36,242 nt of DNA from Eggerthellaceae bacterium (GTDB taxonomy: Bacteria; Actinomycetota; Coriobacteriia; Coriobacteriales; Eggerthellaceae). Positions 24,737-31,828 of the stretch are shown piece after piece (position 1 is the first letter of the stretch; each line of letters starts with the position of its first letter). The stretch is from positions 1 to 36,242 of the forward strand of contig JAFSHA010000092.1 of the NCBI GenBank assembly GCA_017440565.1, given 5' to 3'. A program made the translations under genes and the position numbers. The notes beneath the pieces were generated by a model. That model saw only the letters and a program-made list of their open reading frames with translations, was not told the origin of the DNA and ran no database searches.

Positions 24737-25999
24737 TTATTGCGGATCAGACTCTCGATCGAGGTCTCTCATGGACCTGGCAGCCAACGCATAAACGCTC
24801 AGAGCAAGCCATGCCGCGCACAACGCCGCTGCGGCAGCCCGAACGCCGTATGCGCTTATGAGGGCTGCGCTGGCGAACACGGCGACCGGCGAGGCTACGA
24901 GCAGAAGGGAGTTCTGCGTCCCAAGCGTCGCGCCGCGCTGTTCGTCGGGGACGATCTCGTAGGCTAGGTACCCGAGCAGCGCCGAAACGGGTCCCGAGAA
25001 GAAGCCGAGCACCGTGGACCCGACGACTATCGACGCATAATCGTGCAGCGCGCACATGACGGCCATCCCCGCCGCCATGCCGAGGATCGAGAGGGCGTAC
25101 CACGCCCGTTTGCCGAGGCGGTTCGCAAATTGGGCATAAACCAGCGACCCGACGAGCGTGCCTGCCGAAAGCGCCGAGAGGACGTAGCCGAGCATGTCGC
25201 CCGTTCCCTGCTCGTCGAAGAAAGCCGGCAGCACGATTCCCTGCACCGCGCCGATCACCATCACGACCGCGAGCGTCGCTCCCGTCGAGAATCGGAGGAC
25301 GGGGCTGCTCGCGAACAGCACGCGGACCCCCTCCGCCGTCGACGAGACCGTCGCGCGCACGGCGGCCGCCATCGGACTTCCGCCCGAGCCCTTCGGGCGC
25401 GCGGTCTCCTTGGCGGCCGACGGCCGTCCGGCTTCCCTCGGGACGAGAAGCGTGATGCCCGCCGCCGCAAGCGACATGCCCGCGGTAAGCCACAGGGCGC
25501 CGGCATATCCCAAAGCGCTCATCGAGGCGGCGGCCAGGACGGGCCCTATGATGACCGCAAGGCTCTGAACGGCCCCGTAGATCCCCATGAACCGCTGGAG
25601 GTCGCGTCCATCGCGCTCGACCGCCGAAGGCAGCAACGCGTCCCGCGCCGTCATGCCGGGGATGTCGCCGATGGCGCCCAGTATCCCAAGTGCGATGAAC
25701 CATTCGAACGAAAGCCCGAGCGTCATGTCGACCACGGCGAGCGCTGCAATCGAGAGCGCGGAGATTACGTCGGAGGCGATGGAGATATCGCGGCGGTTGA
25801 ATCTGTCGAGCAGCGCGCCGCCGAGCACGCCCGCCAAGACTTGCGGCACGGCACATGCTATGGCGATGAATCCGGCTGCCAGGGCGTCGCCCGTGACCGC
25901 CAGCTGCATCAGCGGCAGCGCCACCGCGGCGACCGAGTTGCCCGTAAGCGAGACCGCGCTTGACGCCGTGAAGCCAGCCAACGCCGTTTTCTTTCCCAT
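24737..25999 (-). CDS. MFS efflux transporter
   Basis: 420 aa, 12 predicted membrane helices. It resembles drug:proton antiporters of the 14.A/DHA3-like, macrolide-efflux type: GGALLDRFNRRDI after helix 2 (around residue 60) is the motif-A loop, and PDEQRGATLGTQNS occurs in the second half. A charged loop at about residues 188-208 separates the halves. GAAGGGAAG precedes the ATG. It is co-directional with, and 44 bases downstream of, a MerR regulator, so the pair looks like an inducible efflux unit. The substrate cannot be predicted. Its 3' end abuts the truncated transposase at the right border of the insertion. Confidence 0.85.
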   Translation of the reverse strand: MGKKTALAGFTASSAVSLTGNSVAAVALPLMQLAVTGDALAAGFIAIACAVPQVLAGVLGGALLDRFNRRDISIASDVISALSIAALAVVDMTLGLSFEWFIALGILGAIGDIPGMTARDALLPSAVERDGRDLQRFMGIYGAVQSLAVIIGPVLAAASMSALGYAGALWLTAGMSLAAAGITLLVPREAGRPSAAKETARPKGSGGSPMAAAVRATVSSTAEGVRVLFASSPVLRFSTGATLAVVMVIGAVQGIVLPAFFDEQGTGDMLGYVLSALSAGTLVGSLVYAQFANRLGKRAWYALSILGMAAGMAVMCALHDYASIVVGSTVLGFFSGPVSALLGYLAYEIVPDEQRGATLGTQNSLLLVASPVAVFASAALISAYGVRAAAAALCAAWLALSVYALAARSMRDLDRESDPQ

Positions 26000-26043
26000 A
26001 CAGCTCTTCCCTTCGTCGTGTTTTTTGCTGGGAAGATTGAAAA

Positions 26044-26892
26044 CTATGACGCAGCGTCGGGGTCAAGCGTCGATTTCAGCAAATCGATCATTCCGGCGGA
26101 ACCCTGGTTCTCGGCGGCCAGCAGGGCGAGCAGTCGCTTTGAGACGTCGATTTGCGCATCGTTGAGAATTTCCGCGTTATAAGCGCCCACCAACCTGATC
26201 AGAGCGGGTTCGAGCGGCTCGTCCTCGGCGCCGTCATCCCATATCCCCGCAGAACCGGCAGCCGCGATCAAGGTGACGACCCACGCTCGGAACCGCTCGG
26301 CCATCTCGATTCTCTGCGCGGCGGGAGCTTCGGCCGGCAACGCGAGGAAGTCCTCGTTCAGCGCTATGTAGCCGTCGTAGGCGCCGCTATCCGACATGAC
26401 GCCGAACACCGCTTTCGCCATCTCGCTTTGCTCGGGCGAGAACGTAAGTCCTTCCTCGAGCAGCAGGGCCTCCGCCTTCTCCAACTTCAGGAGACGCTCC
26501 CCGGCGCCGTGCTTGCGAAGGTTCGCGAAGTGCGCGCCGTACGTCATGGGCACATCTGGATCAGCTTCGCTTTCCAACAGCGCGCGAACCATGTCGCGCT
26601 GTCGTTCGAGGCGCTCCATCTCGTGCGTCAGGGAGCTTTCGAGGTCCTCCAAAGCTTCCGCGTTCAACTCGAGGGATCCGCGTTCCGAGCTGAGCATTTC
26701 CTTAATCTTCGTCAACGAGAAACCAAGAGCGCTCAGACGCTTGATGCGAAGGACCGTCAAGGCGTCTTCGACAGAGTACGACCGGTATCCGTTATCCGAC
26801 CGAGCCGGCTCGGGAAGGATCCCGAGCGCATGGTAATGTCGGAGGGCGCGGATCGTGACGCCCGTGAAATCCGCCAATTCCTTGCTATGCAT
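26044..26892 (-). CDS. MerR-family transcriptional regulator
   Basis: 282 aa from the ATG at 26892 (GAAGAAGGG upstream); the frame is open further upstream but no ribosome site is seen there. The N-terminal winged helix is classical: ELADFTGVTIRALRHYHALG, then NGYRSYSVEDALTVLRIKRL and the dimerisation helix to about residue 110. The C-terminal 140 residues resemble TipAS-like ligand-binding domains (AHFANLRKHG near 125, then several helices), which bind drugs and trigger transcription. It probably activates the MFS exporter gene directly downstream. No Cys pair for metal sensing is present. Confidence 0.88.
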   Translation of the reverse strand: MHSKELADFTGVTIRALRHYHALGILPEPARSDNGYRSYSVEDALTVLRIKRLSALGFSLTKIKEMLSSERGSLELNAEALEDLESSLTHEMERLERQRDMVRALLESEADPDVPMTYGAHFANLRKHGAGERLLKLEKAEALLLEEGLTFSPEQSEMAKAVFGVMSDSGAYDGYIALNEDFLALPAEAPAAQRIEMAERFRAWVVTLIAAAGSAGIWDDGAEDEPLEPALIRLVGAYNAEILNDAQIDVSKRLLALLAAENQGSAGMIDLLKSTLDPDAAS

Positions 26893-27220
26893 CAGCCCTT
26901 CTTCCGCAGACGATATCCGCCGCCCCCACCGCCATGTTCGCCGATCTGCGTCGCGAGAATCGGCGCTTGCCAAGATTTACCGCCCTGACACTAGCATTCT
27001 TTCATCGATTTGCAAGCTTGCCCCCATCGCGCCGGAAACGTTAACACCAAAGCTCGAGCGCAGACCTCCAGATTAGCTCTACGGTGGATTTTCGGCAAAG
27101 AGCGCATAGTTGCATCGCTCGCTGCGGAAAAGATGGCATCCGCCACGAGCGCTTGCTTGGCCACCGCGCTGCGCCTTTCATCACCCGTTTCGTTGACTGT
27201 CAGATTCGTTTTTTTGAAGG
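26893..27220. other. merR upstream region
   Basis: 328 bases with the merR leader and promoter. The remainder (27016-27220) contains no supported gene. A minus-strand frame continues open past the stop of the gene at 27221 for about 75 codons but has no start or ribosome site. Confidence 0.5.
26988..27015 (-). promoter_or_regulatory. Promoter of merR-MFS
   Basis: On the minus strand: TTGCAA (27015-27010), a 16-bp spacer and TAGTGT (26993-26988), with TGC just before the -10. It gives a leader of about 90 bases. The spacing is not the long 19-20 bp of classical MerR targets. Confidence 0.45.
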
Positions 27221-27784
27221 TTAGCCGACAAACTCGTAGTTGTATTCGCTGCTGTACCGATCCGGATCGAAGTCCACCAGGTGAGACTTGTCAGCCGGGT
27301 TGATCTTGACCACCTTCACGCTGTCATCGCCAATGTAGTAATTGGCGTCGTCGAACGTGTAGATAACGCCGTCCTTGAGACCCTTCAGGATCAGGTCTTT
27401 GTTCTCGAGGAGGATGTTCTCGTAACCGCGGTAATACGTGTAGAGGTGGAGCTTGCTGTAGGGCTGGTCGTTTTCGTAGACATGGTCGACGTAGAAGTCG
27501 AGGTAGCTCAGCTTGGGAGCATAGGTGATTTCCATGAGGATGACGCCTTCGGGCACCGTCTCATCGAAGACGACAGAGCAGTTCGAGTTGGCAATCATGA
27601 CGCGCTCGTCAACGCCCATTTCGTAGGAAAGTTCCTCGGTCGTAAGCTCGACCTCCTGCGCAAGGGTGGTGGTGTCGATATCGAATGAGGTGTATTCGAT
27701 AGCCGCCACGCCCGCGCCGACGCCGGTGATCAGAATGCCTCCGAGCAGGGTGCCCAGAAGGGCCAGAGTTGTTTTGCTGAACAT
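27221..27784 (-). CDS. Hypothetical membrane-anchored protein of the PadR-HAAS operon
   Basis: 187 aa. A hydrophobic N-terminus (residues 5-29, TLALLGTLLGGILITGVGAG) looks like a signal anchor. There is no lipobox Cys. The rest is acidic and rich in beta-forming and Tyr residues (HLYTYYRGYENI, FDDANYYIGDDSV) and is predicted outside the membrane. In other genomes PadR-HAAS pairs are often followed by a DUF4097 beta-helix protein; this gene occupies that place but I do not see the DUF4097 pattern clearly. It lies 12 bases after the HAAS gene. Role unknown. Confidence 0.75.
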   Translation of the reverse strand: MFSKTTLALLGTLLGGILITGVGAGVAAIEYTSFDIDTTTLAQEVELTTEELSYEMGVDERVMIANSNCSVVFDETVPEGVILMEITYAPKLSYLDFYVDHVYENDQPYSKLHLYTYYRGYENILLENKDLILKGLKDGVIYTFDDANYYIGDDSVKVVKINPADKSHLVDFDPDRYSSEYNYEFVG

Positions 27785-27796
27785 GTGGGCTCCTAT

Positions 27797-28738
27797 CTAG
27801 CGAACGGGCGAAAGCGGCTCGGTGCTATTGGATGAGGTGAGGGGCGAGATCGGCCTCGTCACGCTTGCGGGTGCCGTGGGTACTGCGGTGGGTCCAGACG
27901 TCTGAGGCGCGGCAGGGGAGTGCGCGGCAGGTGCAGGGTAGTAGGGTGCGGCACCTTGGACGGCGGGCGTGTGGCTCTGCGTTTCGTCTGCCCTCTTGCG
28001 TCGGATCAACTTGGCGCACAACAGCATGAGGCTCAGGCACGCCAGGAGCAGACCCAGAGCACATAGGCAGATGCCAAGTAGCGGATACCCCTGGATTTGC
28101 AGGACGATGCAAAAGCCGAGCGTGAACAGGCAAACGAGAGCGAAAAGAAGAAAGGTCGCGCACGCGCAAGCCACCAGAATATTCCAGCACCAGCGTATGC
28201 AGGTCATCGTCACATGAATGATGCCCGAGCCAAGAGCGCCCGTGCCCTTCGCCACACCGCTTACCACGTGGCCAGCGCCCTTCTTCACGCTGCCGGCCGT
28301 GCTTCCGACGGCTTCCTTGGTCTTCTCGCCGGCCTTCGCGGCGCCTTCCTTGGTTTTGCCGAGAAGGTTCCCCGTGGCTTCCTTGATCTTCGATGCGCCT
28401 TTCTTGGTGGCCTGGGCGGCGTTGGCGGCAGCCTGCTTCCCGCCTTCGATGATCTTCTCGGCCTTGGGCGCCTTCACGTTTCCGCTTCCGAAAAACGCCT
28501 GATCGGCGGTCTTTTCCGAGGCGTTGGGGGAGGGGGCCTTCACGTGGTAGGCCCCCAGGATCTCACCGACCAGCTGGTCAAGCGGGCCGAACTCCTCGAT
28601 GGCTTCGTCCTCGGTCATGCCGTTTTGGACCTTCATGTCGATATGCTGGGAATACTCGTCGATGATGTCTTTCTGCTCGTCGTCCTCCAGCATGCTGATC
28701 TGCTTTTGCAGCGCGAGCAGAAACTCCGTCTTATTCAT
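27797..28738 (-). CDS. HAAS-domain (DUF1700-like) membrane protein
   Basis: 313 aa. Residues 1-65 match the HAAS/DUF1700 helical domain (KTEFLLALQKQI, IIDEYSQHID, MTEDEAIEEFGPLDQLVGEI), known beside PadR regulators. Residues about 98-165 are a Lys/Ala/Gly-rich stretch with repeated TKEGAAKAGEKTKEA-like units, like LEA or apolipoprotein amphipathic helices. Two membrane helices follow (about 185-212 and 217-245), then a Pro/Ala/Thr-rich tail. The start overlaps the end of padR by 8 bases, so it is co-translated. HAAS proteins are thought to signal with PadR; the amphipathic region is unusual. Confidence 0.85.
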   Translation of the reverse strand: MNKTEFLLALQKQISMLEDDEQKDIIDEYSQHIDMKVQNGMTEDEAIEEFGPLDQLVGEILGAYHVKAPSPNASEKTADQAFFGSGNVKAPKAEKIIEGGKQAAANAAQATKKGASKIKEATGNLLGKTKEGAAKAGEKTKEAVGSTAGSVKKGAGHVVSGVAKGTGALGSGIIHVTMTCIRWCWNILVACACATFLLFALVCLFTLGFCIVLQIQGYPLLGICLCALGLLLACLSLMLLCAKLIRRKRADETQSHTPAVQGAAPYYPAPAAHSPAAPQTSGPTAVPTAPASVTRPISPLTSSNSTEPLSPVR

Positions 28739-29051
28739 GTCCGTGCTCCTCTAGAAACGTGCAAACACCCTGCTGAAACTCAAACCATTCACGCCTTAGA
28801 TCATCGGCTCGCATAATGCCCGCGGCCGTAAGGCGGTAGTACTTGCGCGGTGGCCCTTCGGTTGACTCACGCAGATACGTTTCGAAGTAATGCTCGTTGG
28901 TGAGGCGCTTGAGCAGGGGGTAGATGGTGCCTTCTTTGACGTCGATGGCGCGCGATATCTCCTCCACCAACTCATAGCCGTACATGTCGCGCGCGCGAAC
29001 CGACTCGAGCACGAGCAGCTCGAGCACGCCTTTTTTGAACTGCGCATTCAT
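28731..29051 (-). CDS. PadR-family transcriptional regulator
   Basis: 106 aa. Winged-helix repressor: MNAQFKKGVLELLVLESVRA, then YGYELVEEISRAIDVKEGTIYPLLKRLTNE (recognition helix EGTIYPLLKRL) and the wing GPPRKYYRLTAAG, with a short C-terminal dimerisation helix. GAGAGGAGAACG precedes the ATG at 29051; a longer frame upstream has none. It leads the operon padR-HAAS-27221. A small inverted repeat (TTGCT-TTG-AGCAA at 29157-29169) about 110 bases upstream might be its operator. Typical sister systems control cell-envelope or stress functions. Confidence 0.9.
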   Translation of the reverse strand: MNAQFKKGVLELLVLESVRARDMYGYELVEEISRAIDVKEGTIYPLLKRLTNEHYFETYLRESTEGPPRKYYRLTAAGIMRADDLRREWFEFQQGVCTFLEEHGHE

Positions 29052-29231
29052 GCGCCCGTTCTCCTCTCTCAAGTGGCGAGGCGAATATGCCTCGTATCTG
29101 ACCGCTTGCCTCGAGTGCCCTAGCGGCGAAGCGATTGCGCCCCTCATCTAGCAATTTGCTTTGAGCAACAACATGCTCTGCGCTTGCCTGCTTGCGAATC
29201 TCTCGAAAGCCCCAAGCGGGGTGGGGTATCT

Positions 29232-29309
29232 CTATCCGAGCGATAGGCACAGGAAGAGGAAGCCCATGACAAGCAAGCTTATGAAAGTGACCGCATTGAG
29301 CTCTCCCAT
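29232..29309 (-). CDS. Predicted 25-aa membrane peptide with its own promoter
   Basis: Encodes MGELNAVTFISLLVMG... ending LSLG: a single hydrophobic span of about 18 residues, with Glu at position 3. AAAGGAGGG is at perfect distance before the ATG. A near-consensus promoter (TTGACA, 17 bp, TAATAT) lies about 40 bases upstream, so this tiny gene has better expression signals than most in the window. In size it recalls KdpF or other single-span subunits, but no kdp genes are here. It could be a stand-alone small membrane regulator or a type I toxin. CCCC-GCTT-GGGG with CTTTC after it, just downstream, may be a terminator. Confidence 0.6.
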   Translation of the reverse strand: MGELNAVTFISLLVMGFLFLCLSLG

Positions 29310-29345
29310 GACTGGCCCTCCTTTCGCATCCTTCAGTATGCTGCT

Positions 29346-29374
29346 ATATTAAGTCAGCTACCTTACAATGTCAA
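29346..29374 (-). promoter_or_regulatory. Near-consensus promoter of the 25-aa ORF
   Basis: On the minus strand TTGACA (29374-29369), exactly 17 bases, TAATAT (29351-29346). The predicted start is near 29340, giving a leader of about 30 bases. Confidence 0.8.
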
Positions 29375-29435
29375 ATACCTGATTTAGAATAATTGCGATG
29401 GATTGGAGGAATGGTGTTTCGACGGTAGTGGGGCC

Positions 29436-30095
29436 CTACTGAGCCTTGCCGAAGCTGGGGCAGAGGTCGGCAAGGAAGCACTCGGCGCATTTGGGTTTGC
29501 GGGCGATACACGTCTCGCGGCCGAAGAGCACCCATTGGTGGTTCACGGGCCCCCAATATTCGCGTGGATAGAGCGCCAGCAAGTCGTTTTCGGTTTTAGC
29601 CGGCGTGTCGGAAGCCGAGAACTTCAAGCGGTGCGCGATGCGGAAAACGTGCGTGTCCACCGCGATGCCTTCGACGATGCCAAACGCCTCATTGAGCACG
29701 ACGTTGGCGGTTTTGCGCCCCACGCCGGGTAGCTTCTGCAGCTCATCAATGGTGCGCGGTATCTCGCCGCCGTACTCCGAGAGCACCAGTTGAGCGCATT
29801 TCACGCAGTTGGCGGCCTTGGTGCGGAAAAAGCCGATGGTGCGGATGATTTCCCCCACTTCGGCGGGATCGGCCGCTGCGAGGTCGGCGACGGTGGGATA
29901 GCGCTCCCAGAGTGCTGGCGTCACCTTGTTCACGCCTTTGTCCGTGGTCTGCGCGGAGAGGAGCACCGCGATGGTGAGCTTGAACGGGTCTCCCCAGTAG
30001 TGCAGTGCGCACTCGGCGGCGGGGTAGTGCTCGTTCATGCGAGCCGCTACCTCGAGCGCTCGCGCCAGCTTCGCCTTCTTCGATTCCCGTGCCAT
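29436..30095 (-). CDS. nth: Endonuclease III
   Basis: 219 aa from the ATG at 30095 (AAGGAGGG just upstream), close to the usual 211. Base-excision repair glycosylase/lyase for oxidised pyrimidines. The helix-hairpin-helix LPGVGRKTANVVL contains the catalytic Lys, and VDTHVFRIAHRL the catalytic Asp. The [4Fe-4S] loop is C-x6-C-x2-C-x5-C (CIARKPKCAECFLADLC). An in-frame ATG pair at about 30140 would add 15 residues and has a weaker GGAG site. The gene stands alone on the minus strand. Confidence 0.95.
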   Translation of the reverse strand: MARESKKAKLARALEVAARMNEHYPAAECALHYWGDPFKLTIAVLLSAQTTDKGVNKVTPALWERYPTVADLAAADPAEVGEIIRTIGFFRTKAANCVKCAQLVLSEYGGEIPRTIDELQKLPGVGRKTANVVLNEAFGIVEGIAVDTHVFRIAHRLKFSASDTPAKTENDLLALYPREYWGPVNHQWVLFGRETCIARKPKCAECFLADLCPSFGKAQ

Positions 30096-30209
30096 GTACC
30101 CTCCTCCTTCACTCGCATTCACGGTTTCATTTTCCATCATCGTCTCCGAAAAGCATAGGAGCGGCTTTCGGGGATGGCCTTGGTGTTGGCGGCAACGGAT
30201 AGCGTAATG

Positions 30210-30569
30210 TCACTTCCCCAGTAAGTGCCGAATGGCTGCTACGGGGTGGCAGGTCAGCATGCGCGGGCCAGAGAAGCGCATGACCTCGCAGATGAGATTG
30301 CGCATGTCCTGCTTGTAGCAGTGGTTGCCGCACTCCTCGCACGAGGTTTTCACGTCCATCTTGCGGCATCGTTGGGTGCGAAGGACGGCGTACGCGTCAA
30401 GCGCGGCGCACTCCTCGCACACGCGCTCGCCGCAGTGGGCGGTGTGCGTGCGGCTGTCTTTGGCGTGGTTGCGCGCGCAGTACAGGGCGATCATCTGCGA
30501 TATGGTGCGCATTTCGCGGGCGCGTCGCTTGGCAACGGCGGGGCTGTCTTGGGCATTCGAAGGGTTCAT
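30210..30569 (-). CDS. YgbA-type (nitrous oxide-stimulated promoter family) protein
   Basis: 119 aa. The family order of His/Cys motifs is present: TISQMIALYCARNH, VCEECAALDAYAVLRTQRC, SCEECGNHCYKQDMR and VMRFSGPRMLTCHPVAAIRHL. The ten Cys and several His suggest a metal centre. In enterobacteria YgbA is regulated by the NO sensor NsrR and is linked to nitrosative stress; the biochemical activity is unknown. AAAGGA precedes the ATG. It stands between nth and a LysR gene, all on the minus strand. No NsrR-like site was found. Confidence 0.85.
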   Translation of the reverse strand: MNPSNAQDSPAVAKRRAREMRTISQMIALYCARNHAKDSRTHTAHCGERVCEECAALDAYAVLRTQRCRKMDVKTSCEECGNHCYKQDMRNLICEVMRFSGPRMLTCHPVAAIRHLLGK

Positions 30570-30619
30570 GGGCGTCCTTTGGGTTTGTGCGATGCTTGTA
30601 GTTCTGGGCTTACGGTTCG

Positions 30620-31588
30620 CTAGCTCTCTGCATCAAGGGGGTATTCCTCAAAATACTCTGAGCAGTTCTTCTGCAGCAGGTGTGCCAACAAGCGCGTGGA
30701 ATACTGGGATCTTACCGAGAGACGGGCTTTCTTGGGGAACGCGAAGCCGACGTCGCATCGAGCCTCGGGTGTCGAGAAGGGCGTGAACCCCAGATTGGCG
30801 ACGGATCCGGGGTTGTTCTTCTGAATGAGGAAGAAACTGAAGGAGTCGAACAGGGCTATAGCGTCGTCGGAGGATTTCACGTACTCGATGAGCATTTGGG
30901 GGCTGGTGGCGCCCATGCGAATTTTCTGCAGAGGTGTTTCCCTGAAGAGCCACTCGATGTACTGGGCCGTTTCCCGGAAGGTGTTTACTGCCATGGGCGT
31001 GTTCGCGACGGTCGGGCGGCTGAGCGTCTTGCTTCCTTCGAAGCGCGAACCCTTCTTCCAAACGATGCCGTAGCTGGTTCTCAGGGTGGGCTGGAACATG
31101 ACAGCGGGGTCGTTTTGAAGCTTATCCATCGAATATGGGAACACGTCAAGATAAACCAAGTCGCTGCCGTCGGAGGAGGCGGCGCGCTTCATGAGCTTTT
31201 CGAAGGGCTCTTCGATGTAGCGCGACCCTTGGGAAAGCACCCTAACGTATTCGGGGTCCATGGAAGCTATCTGAGCGGAATAGTAGCTCACGTATATCCG
31301 GATTCTGTCATCTGGCTCCGCCTTCGTACGGCCTGCCGCGAATAGCTCTTCGATCATCGCGTCATGGATGTCGAGAAACTGCTTTGAATACTTGAGCAGC
31401 ACCTCTCCGCTTTCCGTAAGGCGAATGCCGCGCTTGCCTCGATCGATGAGCTTCGTGCCCAGCTCGGTTTCGAGGGAGCTGATGGCCCTGCTCAGGCCTT
31501 GCTGTGATATGCCGAGCGCCTTGGATGCCGCGTAGAAGGACCCGCTGTTGGAAAGCTCGGTAAAGTACTGCAGCGTCTTGAATTGCAT
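30620..31588 (-). CDS. LysR-family transcriptional regulator
   Basis: 322 aa, usual length. Winged helix at residues 1-60: MQFKTLQYFTELSNSGSFYA, then ALGISQQGLSRAISSLE and the GTKLIDRGKRGIRLTESG wing. The effector domain follows (residues 90-300) and is diverged. AAGGGAGG precedes the ATG. It is divergent from the molybdoenzyme at 31829 and shares a 240-base control region, so it most likely regulates that enzyme and itself. The ligand is probably the enzyme's substrate. Confidence 0.93.
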   Translation of the reverse strand: MQFKTLQYFTELSNSGSFYAASKALGISQQGLSRAISSLETELGTKLIDRGKRGIRLTESGEVLLKYSKQFLDIHDAMIEELFAAGRTKAEPDDRIRIYVSYYSAQIASMDPEYVRVLSQGSRYIEEPFEKLMKRAASSDGSDLVYLDVFPYSMDKLQNDPAVMFQPTLRTSYGIVWKKGSRFEGSKTLSRPTVANTPMAVNTFRETAQYIEWLFRETPLQKIRMGATSPQMLIEYVKSSDDAIALFDSFSFFLIQKNNPGSVANLGFTPFSTPEARCDVGFAFPKKARLSVRSQYSTRLLAHLLQKNCSEYFEEYPLDAES

Positions 31589-31651
31589 GCGGGCCTCCCT
31601 TGGGCGCGTGTGCGGTTTGCGGCGTACGTGGCCTGTAACGCAAGTGACTCA

Positions 31652-31671
31652 TGTATACAACATTTTGTTGT
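31652..31671. promoter_or_regulatory. Candidate LysR operator and lysR -10 box
   Basis: ACAACA-TTT-TGTTGT (31657-31671) is a perfect 6-bp-arm palindrome. It abuts TATACA on the minus strand (31657-31652), a plausible -10 box of lysR, so binding would block lysR transcription. It lies about 47 bases upstream of the plus-strand -10 box of the molybdoenzyme, the usual place for LysR activation. Confidence 0.5.
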
Positions 31672-31694
31672 GCATTTACAGAGCATTCGGTCAG

Positions 31695-31723
31695 TTCATA
31701 GCGGTGTGCTCGAAAACTATAAT
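31695..31723 (+). promoter_or_regulatory. Promoter of the second molybdoenzyme operon
   Basis: TTCATA (31695-31700), a 17-bp spacer, perfect TATAAT (31718-31723). The predicted start is near 31730, with a leader of about 98 bases. The weak -35 fits an activated promoter. Confidence 0.65.
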
Positions 31724-31828
31724 CGCATAAGCGGCCTGCCTGCCAGCGGATTGTCAATGAGCTGACGGTGAGTTGGCGGGCGCGCGAGAAAGGCATTGTT
31801 CGAACTGGAGCGAAACGGAGGAGCGACT

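Noticed and set aside
24160-24861. Possible TGA read-through (selenocysteine-like) joining the Cys-rich protein to a 233-codon extension
   Set aside because: The extension crosses the element border and runs antisense into the MFS gene, so it cannot be one protein; no SECIS-like element was seen.
27016-27220. Minus-strand frame open for about 75 codons after the stop of the gene at 27221
   Set aside because: No start codon with a ribosome site, no family resemblance, and it runs toward the merR promoter; chance openness at high GC is sufficient.
29232-29309. Assignment of the 25-aa peptide as KdpF
   Set aside because: Size and single span fit, but kdpA, kdpB and kdpC are absent and no specific KdpF residues can be claimed.
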